Origin: Lyophyllum atratum
Lineage: Eukaryota > Basidiomycota > Agaricomycetes > Agaricales > Lyophyllaceae
Length of the DNA: 64,000 nt
Assembly (NCBI GenBank): GCA_014905825.1
Contig: JACGCN010000038.1
Location: forward strand, 248,001 to 312,000
Reading direction: 5' to 3'
Shown one piece after another: positions 48,622 to 59,593 of this stretch. The first letter of the stretch is position 1; the number at the start of each line of letters is the position of its first letter. The notes below the pieces were generated by a model, which was given only the letters and a program-made list of their open reading frames with translations, was not told the origin of the DNA and made no database searches. Made by a program: the position numbers and the translations under genes.

Positions 48622-49825
48622 ATGAGCTCTCAACGGTCATACACAATCGCGGTGCTCGCAGGCGATGGAATTGGCCTGGAGGTGATGCCCCCTGCCCTAC
48701 GATGTCTGGAGGCCGCAGCTACTCGATTCGGCTTTCGTTTCGAGTTTCGCTCCTTCCCGTGGGGTTCATGCACGTACTATCTCGAGCAGGGAAAGATGCT
48801 TCCAGATGACTGGAAGGCGCATCTACAGGCGTGCGATGCCATCTTCTTCGGCGCAGGTGAGATCATCGATTAGATCAAATAACCGATGCACAGCCTCGAC
48901 GACATAAAGGCTCACTATTATCATAGTTGGAGATCCAGCGAGGGTTCCCGATCATATTTCGTTATGGGGAAGCATCCTGACATTTCGGAGGGAGTTCGAT
49001 CAGTACATCAACCTCAGGCCGTGTCGTTTAATTCCAGGTGTCACCTCGCCCCTGGCAAATCGAGATGGGAAGCACATCGATTTCATTACAGTCCGGGAGA
49101 ATACAGAAGGAGAGTACAGCTCCATCGGCGGAAAGATCTTCGAGGGCACAGAGAGAGAGACGGTTATCCAAAACACGGTGTTCACACGTGTGGGCGTTGA
49201 TCGAGTGGTGAGGTACGCGTTCGAGCTTGCGAGAAGCCGCCCAGCGAAGAAGTTGACGTCTGCCACGAAATCGAATGGGATCTCTATCACGATGCCGTAC
49301 TGGGACGAGAGGGTGGAGGAGATTGGTAAAGAGTTTCCTGACGTCACAGTGGAGAAATATCACATCGATATCCTATGCGCCCACTTCGTCCTGCGCCCAC
49401 ACACGTTTGATGTCGTAGTGGGATCTAACCTATTCGGCGACATTCTCTCCGACCTGGGACCAGCATGCACTGGGACAATAGGCATCGCACCATCGGCGAA
49501 CCTCAACCCTTCAGCGAGACGGGACGACACTACTAAGGAGTGGCTACCAAGTTTATTCGAGCCTGTGCATGGCAGCGCTCCAGATATTGCGGGGAAGGGA
49601 ATCGCGAATCCGATTGGGATGATCTGGGCGGGGCAGATGATGTTGGATTATCTGGGAGAGAAGGACGCGGCACATGCTCTGATGCATGCAATAGAGGCGG
49701 TGTTGGCGAAGGCGAAAGATGCTCAGGCACGGGGAGATACGGATGTGCTTACCCCCGACATGCATGGGAGAGGGACAACCGAGGGATTGGGGCGTGCTAT
49801 AGAGGATGCGATACGCGAAGCATAG
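48622..49825 (+). CDS. Tartrate / D-malate dehydrogenase-type beta-decarboxylating dehydrogenase
   Basis: Two exons (48622-48856 and 48927-49825) encode 377 residues, the full length of the isopropylmalate/isocitrate dehydrogenase superfamily. The N-terminus is YTIAVLAGDGIGLEVMPPAL. HISLWGSILTFRREFDQYIN, NLRPCRL and FITVRENTEGEYSSIGG mark the tartrate dehydrogenase (TtuC/DmlA-like) branch rather than leucine biosynthesis. The metal- and NAD-binding segments are NLFGDILSDLGPACTGTIG and SLFEPVHGSAPDIAGKGIAN. The enzyme would oxidise tartrate or D-malate with NAD, possibly with decarboxylation, allowing use of plant organic acids. No mitochondrial targeting peptide is evident. The exact substrate cannot be fixed from sequence. 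A palindrome in the promoter suggests inducible control. Confidence 0.88.
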
Positions 49826-50504
49826 GATAGGTCGATTTAAATTCGGTATCGTTTTCTGGCATAGAACCAGAGTAACGGTTAACGTTCGACGTTGTTAGTA
49901 GATGCAGGGATACAATCTGCATGAATTGGGGCCAAGTGTCGAGGTAATGGACTCTGGTTAAGACTCGATATGACCTTGCGAGCTTGTGGCACAGAAATCA
50001 GTCAGGATGGAAGTGGTGGACGTAATTGTTCAACGTTCAGAGTCGAACCGATGAGTCAAGCGCATTAGAGTTGCGCCCGTGGCAGAACACACGAAAAACA
50101 AGCCTTCGACTCGTCAAAGCTTCAAAGCTTTAAGCTTCAAAGCTTCCGACAGGCTGAGGGAGGCTGAGGGTCAACATGATGAGTATTACGTAACATTTCC
50201 TCCTTGCGCCCTGCCAAATCAGCTGACGGTCAGAGTCATCTCATGGTCAGGTCAGTATGGGCGTCAATAGGGATCCAGAGTACTCTAATAAGTTTCGATC
50301 TCCTCATGATCCTTCCACCCAAAGGGGTGTAGATAGGTTCATCAGTACGAAGCCGCAGTTTACGCGCCTTTACGTCAACTCTGGCCTTATACACCCTGAC
50401 CCTCCGGCGGCTCCGATCCAGCCATGCCTCCATCGATTGTTCACTATAAATGCTGTGGATGATGGACTCTGCGCATCTTGATTCTGTCTTTTACTACCCG
50501 CATC
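49826..50504. other. Intergenic with short AAGCTT-rich repeats
   Basis: At about 50115-50150 AAGCTTCAAAGCTT is repeated twice in a self-complementary array, followed by a direct repeat of GGCTGAGGG. No gene supported. Confidence 0.55.
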
Positions 50505-53084
50505 ATGGGTAAACCTGAGACGGACGATGCGGACCAACAGCGCTCTAATGATCCCACCATGGGCCACGATATCATTTCCAAACAACATGGTGTCTGGCTG
50601 TTCTGGACCATGAAACAAGCCAGGTTCGATCCCCGGAGGCGCTTGGATGAAGTCATCTCTGGGCTACAGCTCTTCCGGCGCCTTGCTGTTGAAATTTTCT
50701 CTATCGCGCCTAGCATGCTTATCATGTTTATCCTGTCTAAACTGTGGAATGGGGTCGAGTCTGCCCTTCTGATGCACCTTTCTACGCGTTTACTGCGTAT
50801 TGTACGTCCATCTCTCACACATTCAACCAAAAATTGGATGTCGACCACCGATCTAGATCGAGCTCGGCATCCAAGAAGGTCACGTCGACTCCCATGCTAT
50901 ATACATGGCAATAATAAGCCGCCTGTTGTGTTCTGCTTTTGTTGCGATCTTAGAGTGGTGGACGTGAGTGGTCTGGGACCCTATTCCGTGTAGTCGCACT
51001 GACGACTGTCTTTCAGCGACAAGTTCAACCCAAGTTTTAAAGCTCGAGTGATTCAGCACTACGAACTACATTTGATGCATGGTAAGATTTTATCACATTC
51101 ATGACGTATATCAATCTAACGCTTCGAATAGCGCGCCTACGTATGGACCTTTCGACAGCTGCAGGTATTTTCCAGTATTTTATTGTTTCGAGTCATAACC
51201 ATTGATTTGTTTCTTAGACCCCGACAGCCAAGCTAGAGTGTCCACCGCCCACGATGCATGGACCGCATTTGAATCAATCATCTCCTTCAACGGACAGATT
51301 TTGACATCGGCCAGCCAACTGGCTCTGATAATGCACGCCTCACGTTCAACTGGAGGGCCAATATTTGCATTACTTTGTATGGCGAAACCCTTTATGCGAG
51401 CCTACTTCAGTGAGAGCATTTGGTCGCGAAGTATGTGCTCATTCCATCCAATGTTGCATTCTCGAACTTTTTATGTAGTGTTCGTCGTCAATAAGAACAA
51501 TACAGATTATCAACGAATGGATTCTCTCGTCGCGCTGACAGGGGACCAATATAGACAGGACTTCATCACCGGAAACCTTGGTGGATATATTATAGAAGGT
51601 GCGCCTTGTCTTTCCGTCGCTGAACCGTGTTTCAAGAACTTTCTCTCCGCAGAATATAAGAAGGCCCGTGACCGGCTTGGCGACACTTGTACTGATGAAT
51701 TCTACGAACAATGGGAGAGACAAGCTTCCCCTATCTTTGATGTCATGGGCTCAATGGCTGGTGACTTCCCTATGGTGTGTACCTCAAAACGACACGAGGA
51801 GACCATTCCTGACATTCAAAAGATATATTGCGCGATTAATTCCATCATCAACCCTACGAAGTTCTCCATCGCGTCTATCGCCGTTCTTCAACAATCGTCA
51901 ACGACACTGCGATATTCCTTGCACATGATCCTTTTCAACGCAAATGCGTTCCAAAAACATGTTACCAAGTTGAAGAAACTATACACCGTGTCGCAAAAGA
52001 AGAGTCAGCTCCAAGACGGAGATCTTCCGTATCCTGGAGACAACATTAAAAACAAGGATGGGATGGGTTTCGAACTGAGGTAAAATTCTAGTTACACGTC
52101 TACTTTTGACTTCTAACCCAATTCACGTCAAATTAGGGATATTACTTTTGCCTATCCTGGTAGCCAAAATAAAACGACGGCCTTGACGAACATCTCACTT
52201 ACTATCAAACCCGGGCAATTGGTAGTCATAGTGGGGGCAAATGGAAGCGGAAAATCCACCCTTATCAAGCTGCTGACCAGGCTGTACGACCCCACTTCCG
52301 GCACGGTCCTCATCGACGATCTGCCTGTCCGACAATACCGCTCCTCCGACCTTCGCCAAACCATGGCCACATTCACACAGGACCACCATATCTACCCTCT
52401 CTCGTTATACGAGAACATCGCGCTTGGGAATCCAGGCTTAGTTTCTGATACCACGCGGGTCGCTAAAGCGGCCGAACAGGGCGGTGCATCCGAGTTCATC
52501 GCGAAACTCGTAGATGGGATGGACACCATCTTGGATCCTGGAAACTCTGCCTTCAGCTACAACATCCCCGACGATCCTGAACACGCTCTAAAGAAGCAGC
52601 TGGAGAAACTGTCTAAGAAGATCGACATCTCGGGCGGGGAGAAACAGCGCTTAGTGGCGTGAGTCCTTGTTGACTACTTTCTACGGTTCCATCTCGTGAA
52701 ACTTACCATGTCCTGGCCAGCTCGAGGACGTTCATGCACCTCAACTCTGGGAAAGTCAACTTTGTCGCTGTCGACGAGCCGAGTTCTGCCCTCGACGCAG
52801 AAGGAGAAGCCCAGCTGTTTGATCGACTCATCGCTGCGCGGGCGGGTAAGACGATGGTCTTCGTCACTCACCGATTTGGACATCTCACGAAGCACGCTGA
52901 TGTGATCATGTACGTATACATGCGCGGACCGAGTATTTCTCTGTGCTGAATGTTCTTCGATAGATGCATGAAGGAGGGCCTTGTCGCTGAATCCGGATCC
53001 CACGAAGATCTGCTGAAACTTGATGGCGAATACGCCAAGTTATACAAAATACAGGCCGACGCCTTTGCTTCTGGAAAGGAATAG
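50505..53084 (+). CDS. ABC-type ATPase protein with divergent membrane region
   Basis: Eleven exons: 50505-50801, 50857-50963, 51017-51081, 51132-51164, 51218-51430, 51506-51598, 51653-51774, 51823-52079, 52137-52658, 52721-52909 and 52964-53084. They encode 672 residues with one nucleotide-binding domain at about 395-660: Walker A GANGSGKST (429-437), Q-loop FTQDHHIY, signature ISGGEKQRL, Walker B FVAVDEP, D-loop SALD and H-loop VFVTHRFG. All catalytic residues are present. The N-terminal half occupies the place of an exporter membrane domain, but only a few segments are hydrophobic (SIAPSMLIMFILSKLW, MAIISRLLCSAFVAILEWW). It resembles the ABC-B half-transporter class expanded in basidiomycetes. 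Substrate and membrane location are unknown. Confidence 0.85.
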
Positions 53085-54290
53085 GAAGGTACGCTGTCTT
53101 GCACAGCGCGACCTCCTCTAAGCTCAGTGAACGTTCCACAGGCTTCGTATCTTGGAAGCGGATAGTTCGAGAGCCATCGTTAAAATGCGGTACAATACAA
53201 GTGATTTATCTTTCACCGTTATTCCGCATTTCAATGCGCAGTTGGGTCGTATGTAGCAATCCCAAATTTCCATCGAACCTCGCTGCCCCTGACTTGTCAC
53301 CAAACTCTTGAGTAGTTGCCGACTGCGGTCGGAATTCTATGTATATGGCTACACTGTCCTTTGGACAGGCCGGGGGCGTGTCTGATTTTTAGTAGGCGCA
53401 TCGTCCCAATCTTACGGCCAGCAGCAAGTAATGGCCCTTGTTCTCTGCTGCCATACAACTAAATTGTACCAAAATAATGGCTGGCTCGAGGCAAAGGACG
53501 AGCTGCCAGGGCTAGCGACGGGTCGAAGTCACGTCTGGGATCATTCAGTTCCGGCATTGGATTTGACGACAGAGGCATGGGTAGAATACGAAAGGAAGGA
53601 TAACATCTTCGAGCCCGAGTGAAAAAACACCTCCTCAACACATGTACAACGCCACCAACAGCCAGATTGAAATCAGTTTGAAATTTTCGTCTCATTTGGT
53701 CATCGGAGGAGGGTAAGTTAAGCAAGAGGGGCGGTCTATGTAAAAGATTCCCGCGCACAGCTGACGCGGACAAGCGAAAGGAAACGAGGTTGGAGGGAGG
53801 GAGGGAGGGAGATCGAACATGAAACATAAAGGTATGAATGAAGTGAGGAGACGAACGGTCGTGTGCGGGTGGTTATTGTCATTGCGTATGGTGTGGTGTC
53901 TGAGCAAAAAGGGCGGGGGGGCGGCGGGGGTATATATGCATAATGAGGCACAGAAAAGATTATATGCGAGGGGGTACGGCGTGAGGTAGGGGTAACGGTT
54001 ACGGGAACGAAAAGTGTTGAAAAAAAGGGTCATTTTGTGAGGGTGGGACGAATTCCATATCGAATGTATATAGAGAGAAAGAAAACCAACCTCGGGGGGA
54101 GGCTGGGGTCGGCGATAGGAGCGGGGGGGGGGGGGGGGAGGCCCGGAAAGCAGGTCGATGCTTTGACTGGAAAGATCGTGATCGAAAGAAGGGGGTGATA
54201 TAAAGTAAGAAGAGGCAGGGAGGCACCGTCATGAGGGGGGCATACTCATCACATCACAGAATCAGACAAGGGGAAGGGGGGGTACACCCA
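53085..54290. other. Intergenic, G-rich
   Basis: Contains GGGAGGGAGGGAGGGA at about 53794-53809, a G-rich tract at 53911-53930 and an uninterrupted run of 16 G at 54123-54138. It lies between convergent genes and probably includes their 3' UTRs. No gene supported. Confidence 0.6.
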
Positions 54291-55973
54291 TCATGAGGGA
54301 CTGTTGTCCCCATCAGAGTAATTGGGGCTGGGCGGTAGCGGGGTATTGGTACGCGAGGGCGCACGGGACGGATTCCGCGAAGTGTACGGCGAGCCATACG
54401 GCGCCTGGTTGTACCGTGCCGTGTCGAGGATATCCGTGAATTCACCATTCCCATTCCCCTCGGGAACCTTGATACCAAGTGCGCTCGCAATCCCAAACGT
54501 CGCCGACTTCTTCCGTGTGAACTGACCGAGAATAGGCTCGCTGCTCTCCACGGGGTTGCCAGGGAACGGTGCGGCCTTCTCAGCTTGCCTAGTGAGCGTG
54601 ATGATGGGCTCCTTCCCTGGGGGCTGGTTGTACATCCAGGTGGCGCTGAGGACGGTGGAGGCGCCGATGATGAAGGAGGGGGTGATGCGGAAGTCGAAGA
54701 GGAAGACGGAGGCGAGGAAGGAGAGGACGATGGAGAGACTCGTGGCGAAGCCTTTTAGGATGTTGTCCGAGTACTTGATGACGATCGCGGTGATGAGGCC
54801 GCCGAAGACTTGGATACCGACGGTAGCCCAGGCCCACCCACCGAAGTTGCGGAAGAGGTCGAGGAAGAAGCCTTGCGAGTTGGCCGGAGTCTCGCCATAG
54901 AAGACGGGGAGGAGGGCGGGGATGAGGGAGAACAGTGAGAGCTGGACGTTGCGAACCCAGAGATCTGCTCTCGAGTTTTTCAGGACCATCTCGAAATAGA
55001 CGCCAGCAAGCCCTGAAGTGAAGCAGGCCGCGGTAACGGCTCCGAAGCCCTTCATAGGGTTCATCACATGCACGTGGAAATCATGTGCGCTCCCCACTGT
55101 CGTGTGCTTGGGTGCCGTGTGTCCCGTAGAAGTCTGAATCTGGACGATGCCGACGCCAATGGCAAGGAAGAACAACGCCAGCCACTTCGTCGAGGTGAGC
55201 TTCTTGCGGAGAAGCGCGACGGAAAACGCAGCGGTAGTCAAGATTTTCATCTGGTACGTCACTTGGAACGATGCGACGGGGAGGTTGCTGATAGCGACGA
55301 ATTGCAGTGAATTCTGCACGACGTAGAGGATAGCAGGAATGGACAACTTCCAACAATCTGGGCTGAATATTTCGCTGCATAGTGACCAAAACGGCTTTGT
55401 CCCAGGGTATGGTAGAGCGCAGACGATACCCCAAAGGGATTTACGGTGCCAGGGTATTTCGGCGACTTCTCGTACTCGTGAAAGCGCGATAACGAACGAT
55501 ATCGAGCCTTTGAGTAATTCGTTGAGGAGGACGGCGGATGCTGGCGAATATGAAAGCGCTGGCGGGGTCGAAACGCGCGAATAGTGCATTACGATTGACA
55601 GGGCTGCATTTTGAACAGCCAAAGTCACTAGTCTGTTTTTGGGCAGTCCTTTCAGGATATGTTCGGACACGTAGGAAGAAGAGAAGGAAACGCACGAAAC
55701 GTATTTCAACGGCATCCCAAATATCTTTGGCCCATCTCCATGAGCGACAGGGCTACTAAGTTGACCTTTATCCGCAAAGGCAAAGGTAGAAGATGGCACC
55801 AAAGGCGATAGTCGTGGTGAGGAGTGGTGACTCGGCGGGGCGGAAACACCTAGCGACGAGGCTGAACGAACTATCGGCAAAGGACGGTGATGTATTTCTG
55901 GAGATGGGGGACTGGAGACGGTCACATTCACGTTGACCGCTGAGTGCCGTGGAATGTGTCGGGTGTGTGCCAT
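54291..55973 (-). CDS. Nucleotide-sugar transporter, UDP-galactose type
   Basis: Two exons (55973-55696 and 55632-54291) encode 539 residues. The 63-nt intron is a multiple of three, so the unspliced frame is also open. Splicing is preferred because it restores KYVSLVTLAVQNAALSIVMH. Diagnostic SLC35A motifs follow: LLNELLKGSISFVIAL, CWKLSIPAILYVVQNSLQFV, NLPVASFQVTYQMKILTTAA, KWLALFFLAIGVGIVQIQ, GLAGVYFEMVLKN, and GGLITAIVIKYSDNILKGFA. About ten membrane helices are expected. The protein exchanges UDP-sugar for UMP across the Golgi membrane; the UDP-Gal/UDP-GlcNAc branch (Gms1-like) is inferred. Disordered Ser/Pro tails sit at both ends. The start at 55973 is the first in-frame ATG. A separate upstream ATG frame is listed below. 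Confidence 0.9.
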   Translation of the reverse strand: MAHTRHIPRHSAVNVNVTVSSPPSPEIHHRPLPIVRSASSLGVSAPPSHHSSPRLSPLVPSSTFAFADKGQLSSPVAHGDGPKIFGMPLKYVSCVSFSSSYVSEHILKGLPKNRLVTLAVQNAALSIVMHYSRVSTPPALSYSPASAVLLNELLKGSISFVIALSRVREVAEIPWHRKSLWGIVCALPYPGTKPFWSLCSEIFSPDCWKLSIPAILYVVQNSLQFVAISNLPVASFQVTYQMKILTTAAFSVALLRKKLTSTKWLALFFLAIGVGIVQIQTSTGHTAPKHTTVGSAHDFHVHVMNPMKGFGAVTAACFTSGLAGVYFEMVLKNSRADLWVRNVQLSLFSLIPALLPVFYGETPANSQGFFLDLFRNFGGWAWATVGIQVFGGLITAIVIKYSDNILKGFATSLSIVLSFLASVFLFDFRITPSFIIGASTVLSATWMYNQPPGKEPIITLTRQAEKAAPFPGNPVESSEPILGQFTRKKSATFGIASALGIKVPEGNGNGEFTDILDTARYNQAPYGSPYTSRNPSRAPSRTNTPLPPSPNYSDGDNSPS

Positions 55974-56088
55974 AGTCGAGTAGGGATGATGGGTGGGCCT
56001 GGTCAACGTCGATATTACGAAACGACTGGCAGAAAGGACAAGACCCAGTGAGCTTAAAAGTATATAGAGCGAGAGTAAGGGGGCGTAC

Positions 56089-56226
56089 CTGGTCTGGATC
56101 GTTACTTATGTAAAATAAAGGGCGTGAGGGGCCTGGGGACTGTGTGGGACGACGAGGAGGGACGTTGTGGGACGGAGGGGGCGGAGAACTTGACCAGAGT
56201 TCAGATTCAGCCTTCGCTGATTCCAA
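56089..56226 (-). other. Possible 5' exon with upstream open frame
   Basis: An ATG at 56226 opens 46 codons (MESAKAESELWSSS onwards) to a good donor at 56089 (CAG|GTACGC), with an acceptor at 56025. After splicing the frame runs on past the transporter ATG in another frame to 55768. It is either an overlapping upstream ORF in the 5' leader or part of an alternative N-terminus. Confidence 0.4.
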
Positions 56227-57292
56227 GCAGGGCTGTCACAAATTTCAGAACCACCCGAAAAAGTTCGATTTCATTTCCCACGTGCGTTCATCGAATGTCA
56301 CTTCCCTATCATTGCATATGGAAAAAATAAACGCCTGCTATTCTTTTCTAACTAAATCATACACGACCCGTACACAGCTCCACTCCCGTACTAGCAACCC
56401 GCCTAGGCGCTCCACACAACGGCGGAGAGGAGCAAACGTTGACTCAACCCTAAGTGACGCATGCCATACAGGGGGCTGATTGGAATCATGGAATTCGCGT
56501 CAGAACAAACTGATGGCGGTTTTATCAAATCGGTCGACTCTATACCGACTTCCACGGCGCTGTCTCGTGTGGGCAGGGACCCAAAATCACGGCACCTACG
56601 AAGAAAACATATGAGCAAAAAGGTCAATGACATCCAGGGGTTGTGTAGGCCTCAGCCTCGCCTTAAAATCTCCATCCGCACCCATCCATCGCGCTCTAGA
56701 TCCACCACGTCCGTGTAGAACGGGGGAGAGTCGCAACGCCCGAATAAAGCTGGGATCTCTCTGGGAGAAACGGGGTGCGTTCCTTTACCAGGATTTTCTT
56801 CATCGGCCCACACAACCCTTGACACATGAGAAGACTAAACTCACATTGATTTTGCTTGCTTGAGACGGCCAGACGCGAAAAATAACGAAGCAAGTAAAGT
56901 TTCATTGGAACGCGAGCTAATGACACGAGAACGAACAAGTAGCGAATGGAACGGGGGGAATGTGAGAAAGGCTCCAGGTGATCTCGCGTCCTGGCCCCTC
57001 GACCAGAGGGAGGAGCAATCAGCATAGATTGTTTTTGAGCATCTCCTCCTGTTACAGAGCTGCTCTTCGACGCTTGTCTGGACCATCCATCCTTGTGCAC
57101 ACGAATGCGCTACCTCGAAAGGCGGAGGACAGGATAGTAATTTGAACGTCGGTGTGATTGAGAGTAAAAAAATTTAGACGGCTCGGTTAAGTAGGCAGCG
57201 GCTAACGCCGATCGGAGATTAGAAAATTACGGATGCCAGTCACGTTGAACATCACCAGTGCTTCAAAATATTGCTCAGGCTGCTGGTGAGCA
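56227..57292. other. Divergent intergenic region
   Basis: Lies between the transporter leader and Mrp51. Short frames only. Confidence 0.5.
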
Positions 57293-58715
57293 ATGGCCGC
57301 GACAGCACTGGTAGCGGCGGCGACAAAAGAAGCGCCCAAGGTCCTCGTCCACCCACCCGCATCTCCCTTCGCAGAACTACTTCGGCGGTCCAAATTCGCC
57401 ACATATGATCCCGCCATCCGACAAACCTTCAGCGCCGCGCCAGCCAACGCACACCGAGGCGACTGGGGACTCAAGCGGCCCATAGCCCTACGGCGGAAAA
57501 ACGCGTTCATTTCGCTCACGTCTTTCGAGCACCCTGCGCATTTCACGGAATGGAATCACGCGGAGAACCAGGTCCGGTTTATTCGGCGGATAGAGGAGAT
57601 GGGAGTGCGGCCGGAGGTGGTTCAGGGAACGCCGTGGCAAAAGTCGTTGGGCAAGGCGCAGACGGATTTACTTTTGGATTCGGATTTTTGTCCGGGGGAA
57701 AGCAGTGAGATGCAGGTGAAGAAGAAGAAGAAGGAGGAGGAGGAATCACCGCAGCCGACGGCGGTCGACTTTAGTTCTCTAGGGAACAAAGGTCGAGGTT
57801 CTTACGGTGTACACAGGGAAGAGACCAAAACGAAAGAAGTTGAGGAAAAGGAGAAGGCAGAGGTCTACGTGACAGCGAACATCGACGCTATGTCCACCCG
57901 GGAGTTCGAGCGCTACCTCCGAAAACTACGCTCCCTCCGGCCACAGTTCCAGGAGCACATCCGCCAGCAAACGGAGCAGGACTTCTCCCACAAAAGCCTC
58001 TACGCCCCTCGCGCAGGACTCCGAGACCGGCTTCCACCGCCACTTCATGATGCAGCACATGTCAACCGAGTACAAGGACCTCGACGCCTGCAAGATCGAG
58101 CCGCAGCCCCACCCGAACGCCGCCCTCACCTACGCCCGCCCCACGCCGCTCGAGAGCGTCCTCTGGACCACGGCCAAGCCGGGCATCATCCTCAACAAGC
58201 ACGCCGAGCGCACGACGCACGGCAAACACCAGCCCAAGTACGTCGCGAGCTTCGGTGGGCTCGGCGCCCTTATCCAGCAAACGAACCTGGGCACCGACAA
58301 GGTCCCACTGCTGGATATCGAGACGGACGAGGGCGTGCGCCAGGACCTCGTGGAGCAGAGTTTCGCGGACATGCGCCTCATTCCGCGTCGGGGCCTGCAG
58401 CTCCAGATGCCGCCCAAGGTCGTGGGCACCAAGCCGCAGGGCTTGAAGGGCGTGAAGATTCTGGCGGAGGTCACGACGCAGTCGACTGAGTCGACCCTTC
58501 GTCGGGATAATTGGCATCCGCTCGGCAGCCAGGCGTACGTCGCGGCGGAGTCGTTTGGCAAGAAGTCTGCCCCGAGCAACTTCTCGGCGCCGAAGCGGAA
58601 GACCAAGCTTGACCCTAACTTCCTCAGCAGGGACAAGGACCCGAAACTGATTATCAACACGCTGCAGAGTATGGTGTCGAAGAACAACTTCCAGGGGGAT
58701 GATCAGGACTTATGA
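57293..58715 (+). CDS. MRP51: Mitochondrial small-subunit ribosomal protein Mrp51 (bS1m), frameshifted
   Basis: The N-terminal part shows the Mrp51 pattern: FAELLRRSKFATYDPAIRQT, HRGDWGLKRPIALRRKNAFI, then FTEWNHAENQVRFIRRIEEM. A charged Lys/Glu linker follows. The first frame is intact to about 58004 (EQDFSHKSLY). The protein then continues in the next frame from AQDSETGFHRHFMMQHMSTE, through PHPNAALTYARPTPLESVLW, to the stop at 58715. The break coincides with a CCCC run at 58005-58008, where one base fewer would join the frames. Neither frame holds a stop or drift, so the defect is either very recent or a sequence error. The gene is intronless. Mrp51 is needed for mitochondrial translation. 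If the shift is real, the product is truncated at about residue 240 plus an out-of-frame tail. Confidence 0.85.
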
Positions 58716-58892
58716 TATTAATATTTACTAGAACCATTGTGTTCCTACTTGAACATGCCCTTCGATTCTTTTGGCGTCTAGTCCAACTTGAATGATGGGT
58801 TGCCAGACCTAATAGGAAGTCGGAAGCCAGCACAGGCTCTATAGCAGAATGCATTCCGCAGAATATAAGTGTCGAACAATGACAAGTCCACC

Positions 58893-59298
58893 TCACGGCG
58901 TGATAAGCGCAAGCAGTGCTTTCGCCACGTCGCCCCCATTATCCACCAAGGCTTTCTCTGCCTGCAATCGCGGTATCTCGAATTCATGGACCTATCAAAA
59001 TAAGCACCCATCGTCAGCGAGACGATACAGATTCAAAGAAACAAACAAGATACGCACAATCAAGTCAACGTCCTCTCGCTTCAGTGCAGCCACCGCAGGG
59101 TCCTTCGCCACCTTCGCAGGTGTTTTGTCGAGGATGCCGCCTGCGCGGAAGGCCTCCTCCATTTTGCCCTTGGAGTACGAAAAGCCATCAGCGAACTGGG
59201 GTGACGGCGCCAGTGAGACGGTGCGGGTTGGAAGATGAGTTTGGGGGACGTACGTTCATGATGACCTCGGGTTCTGGTCGCCCATTGCTCCGCGACAT
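58893..59298 (-). CDS. HYPK-like UBA protein, NatA-associated
   Basis: Three exons (59298-59254, 59195-59058, 58991-58893) encode 93 residues. The C-terminal half is a UBA-like bundle: LKREDVDLIVHEFEIPRLQA, then EKALVDNGGDVAKALLALIT. The middle has FSYSKGKMEEAFRAGG. Size and order match HYPK (Huntingtin-interacting protein K) and the related NAC-alpha UBA domain. HYPK binds the NatA N-terminal acetyltransferase on ribosomes and modulates it. The short exon 1 is ordinary for this fungus, and both introns are GT-AG. An isolated NAC-alpha-like UBA protein is the only real alternative; the short length argues against NAC-alpha itself. Confidence 0.85.
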
Positions 59299-59593
59299 GG
59301 TGTTGGGATATGGGAGAGCGCCAAATCTCAATCGGATCGGGAGACGGGTGCCACGTGATGGACGCGTTTTGTTTAAAATTAAAGGTCGCGTGTCCCTTTT
59401 TGGCAAAGACCCCACAAACGACTAGAACAAGACTAGAAAGAACATGCAAGGAAAGATAAAATCACCCTACAGTGCCATCCGAAGGAAACCGTTTGACCCT
59501 CAGACTATATCTTCCCAACGTGCTTCGACTGCACTGCAACGATACATATTACAAGTTTACAGAAAATCTCTACACAGTACATAAGTCATCCAA

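Noticed and set aside
50620..50640. GGTTCGATCCC resembling a tRNA B box
   Set aside because: It lies inside exon 1 of the ABC gene and no acceptor, D or anticodon stem surrounds it.
55460..55505. Possible second intron in the transporter at LWGIVCALPYPGTKPFWSL
   Set aside because: GT and AG sites exist, but no pair preserves the frame into EIFSPDCWKLS, so the loop is taken as coding.
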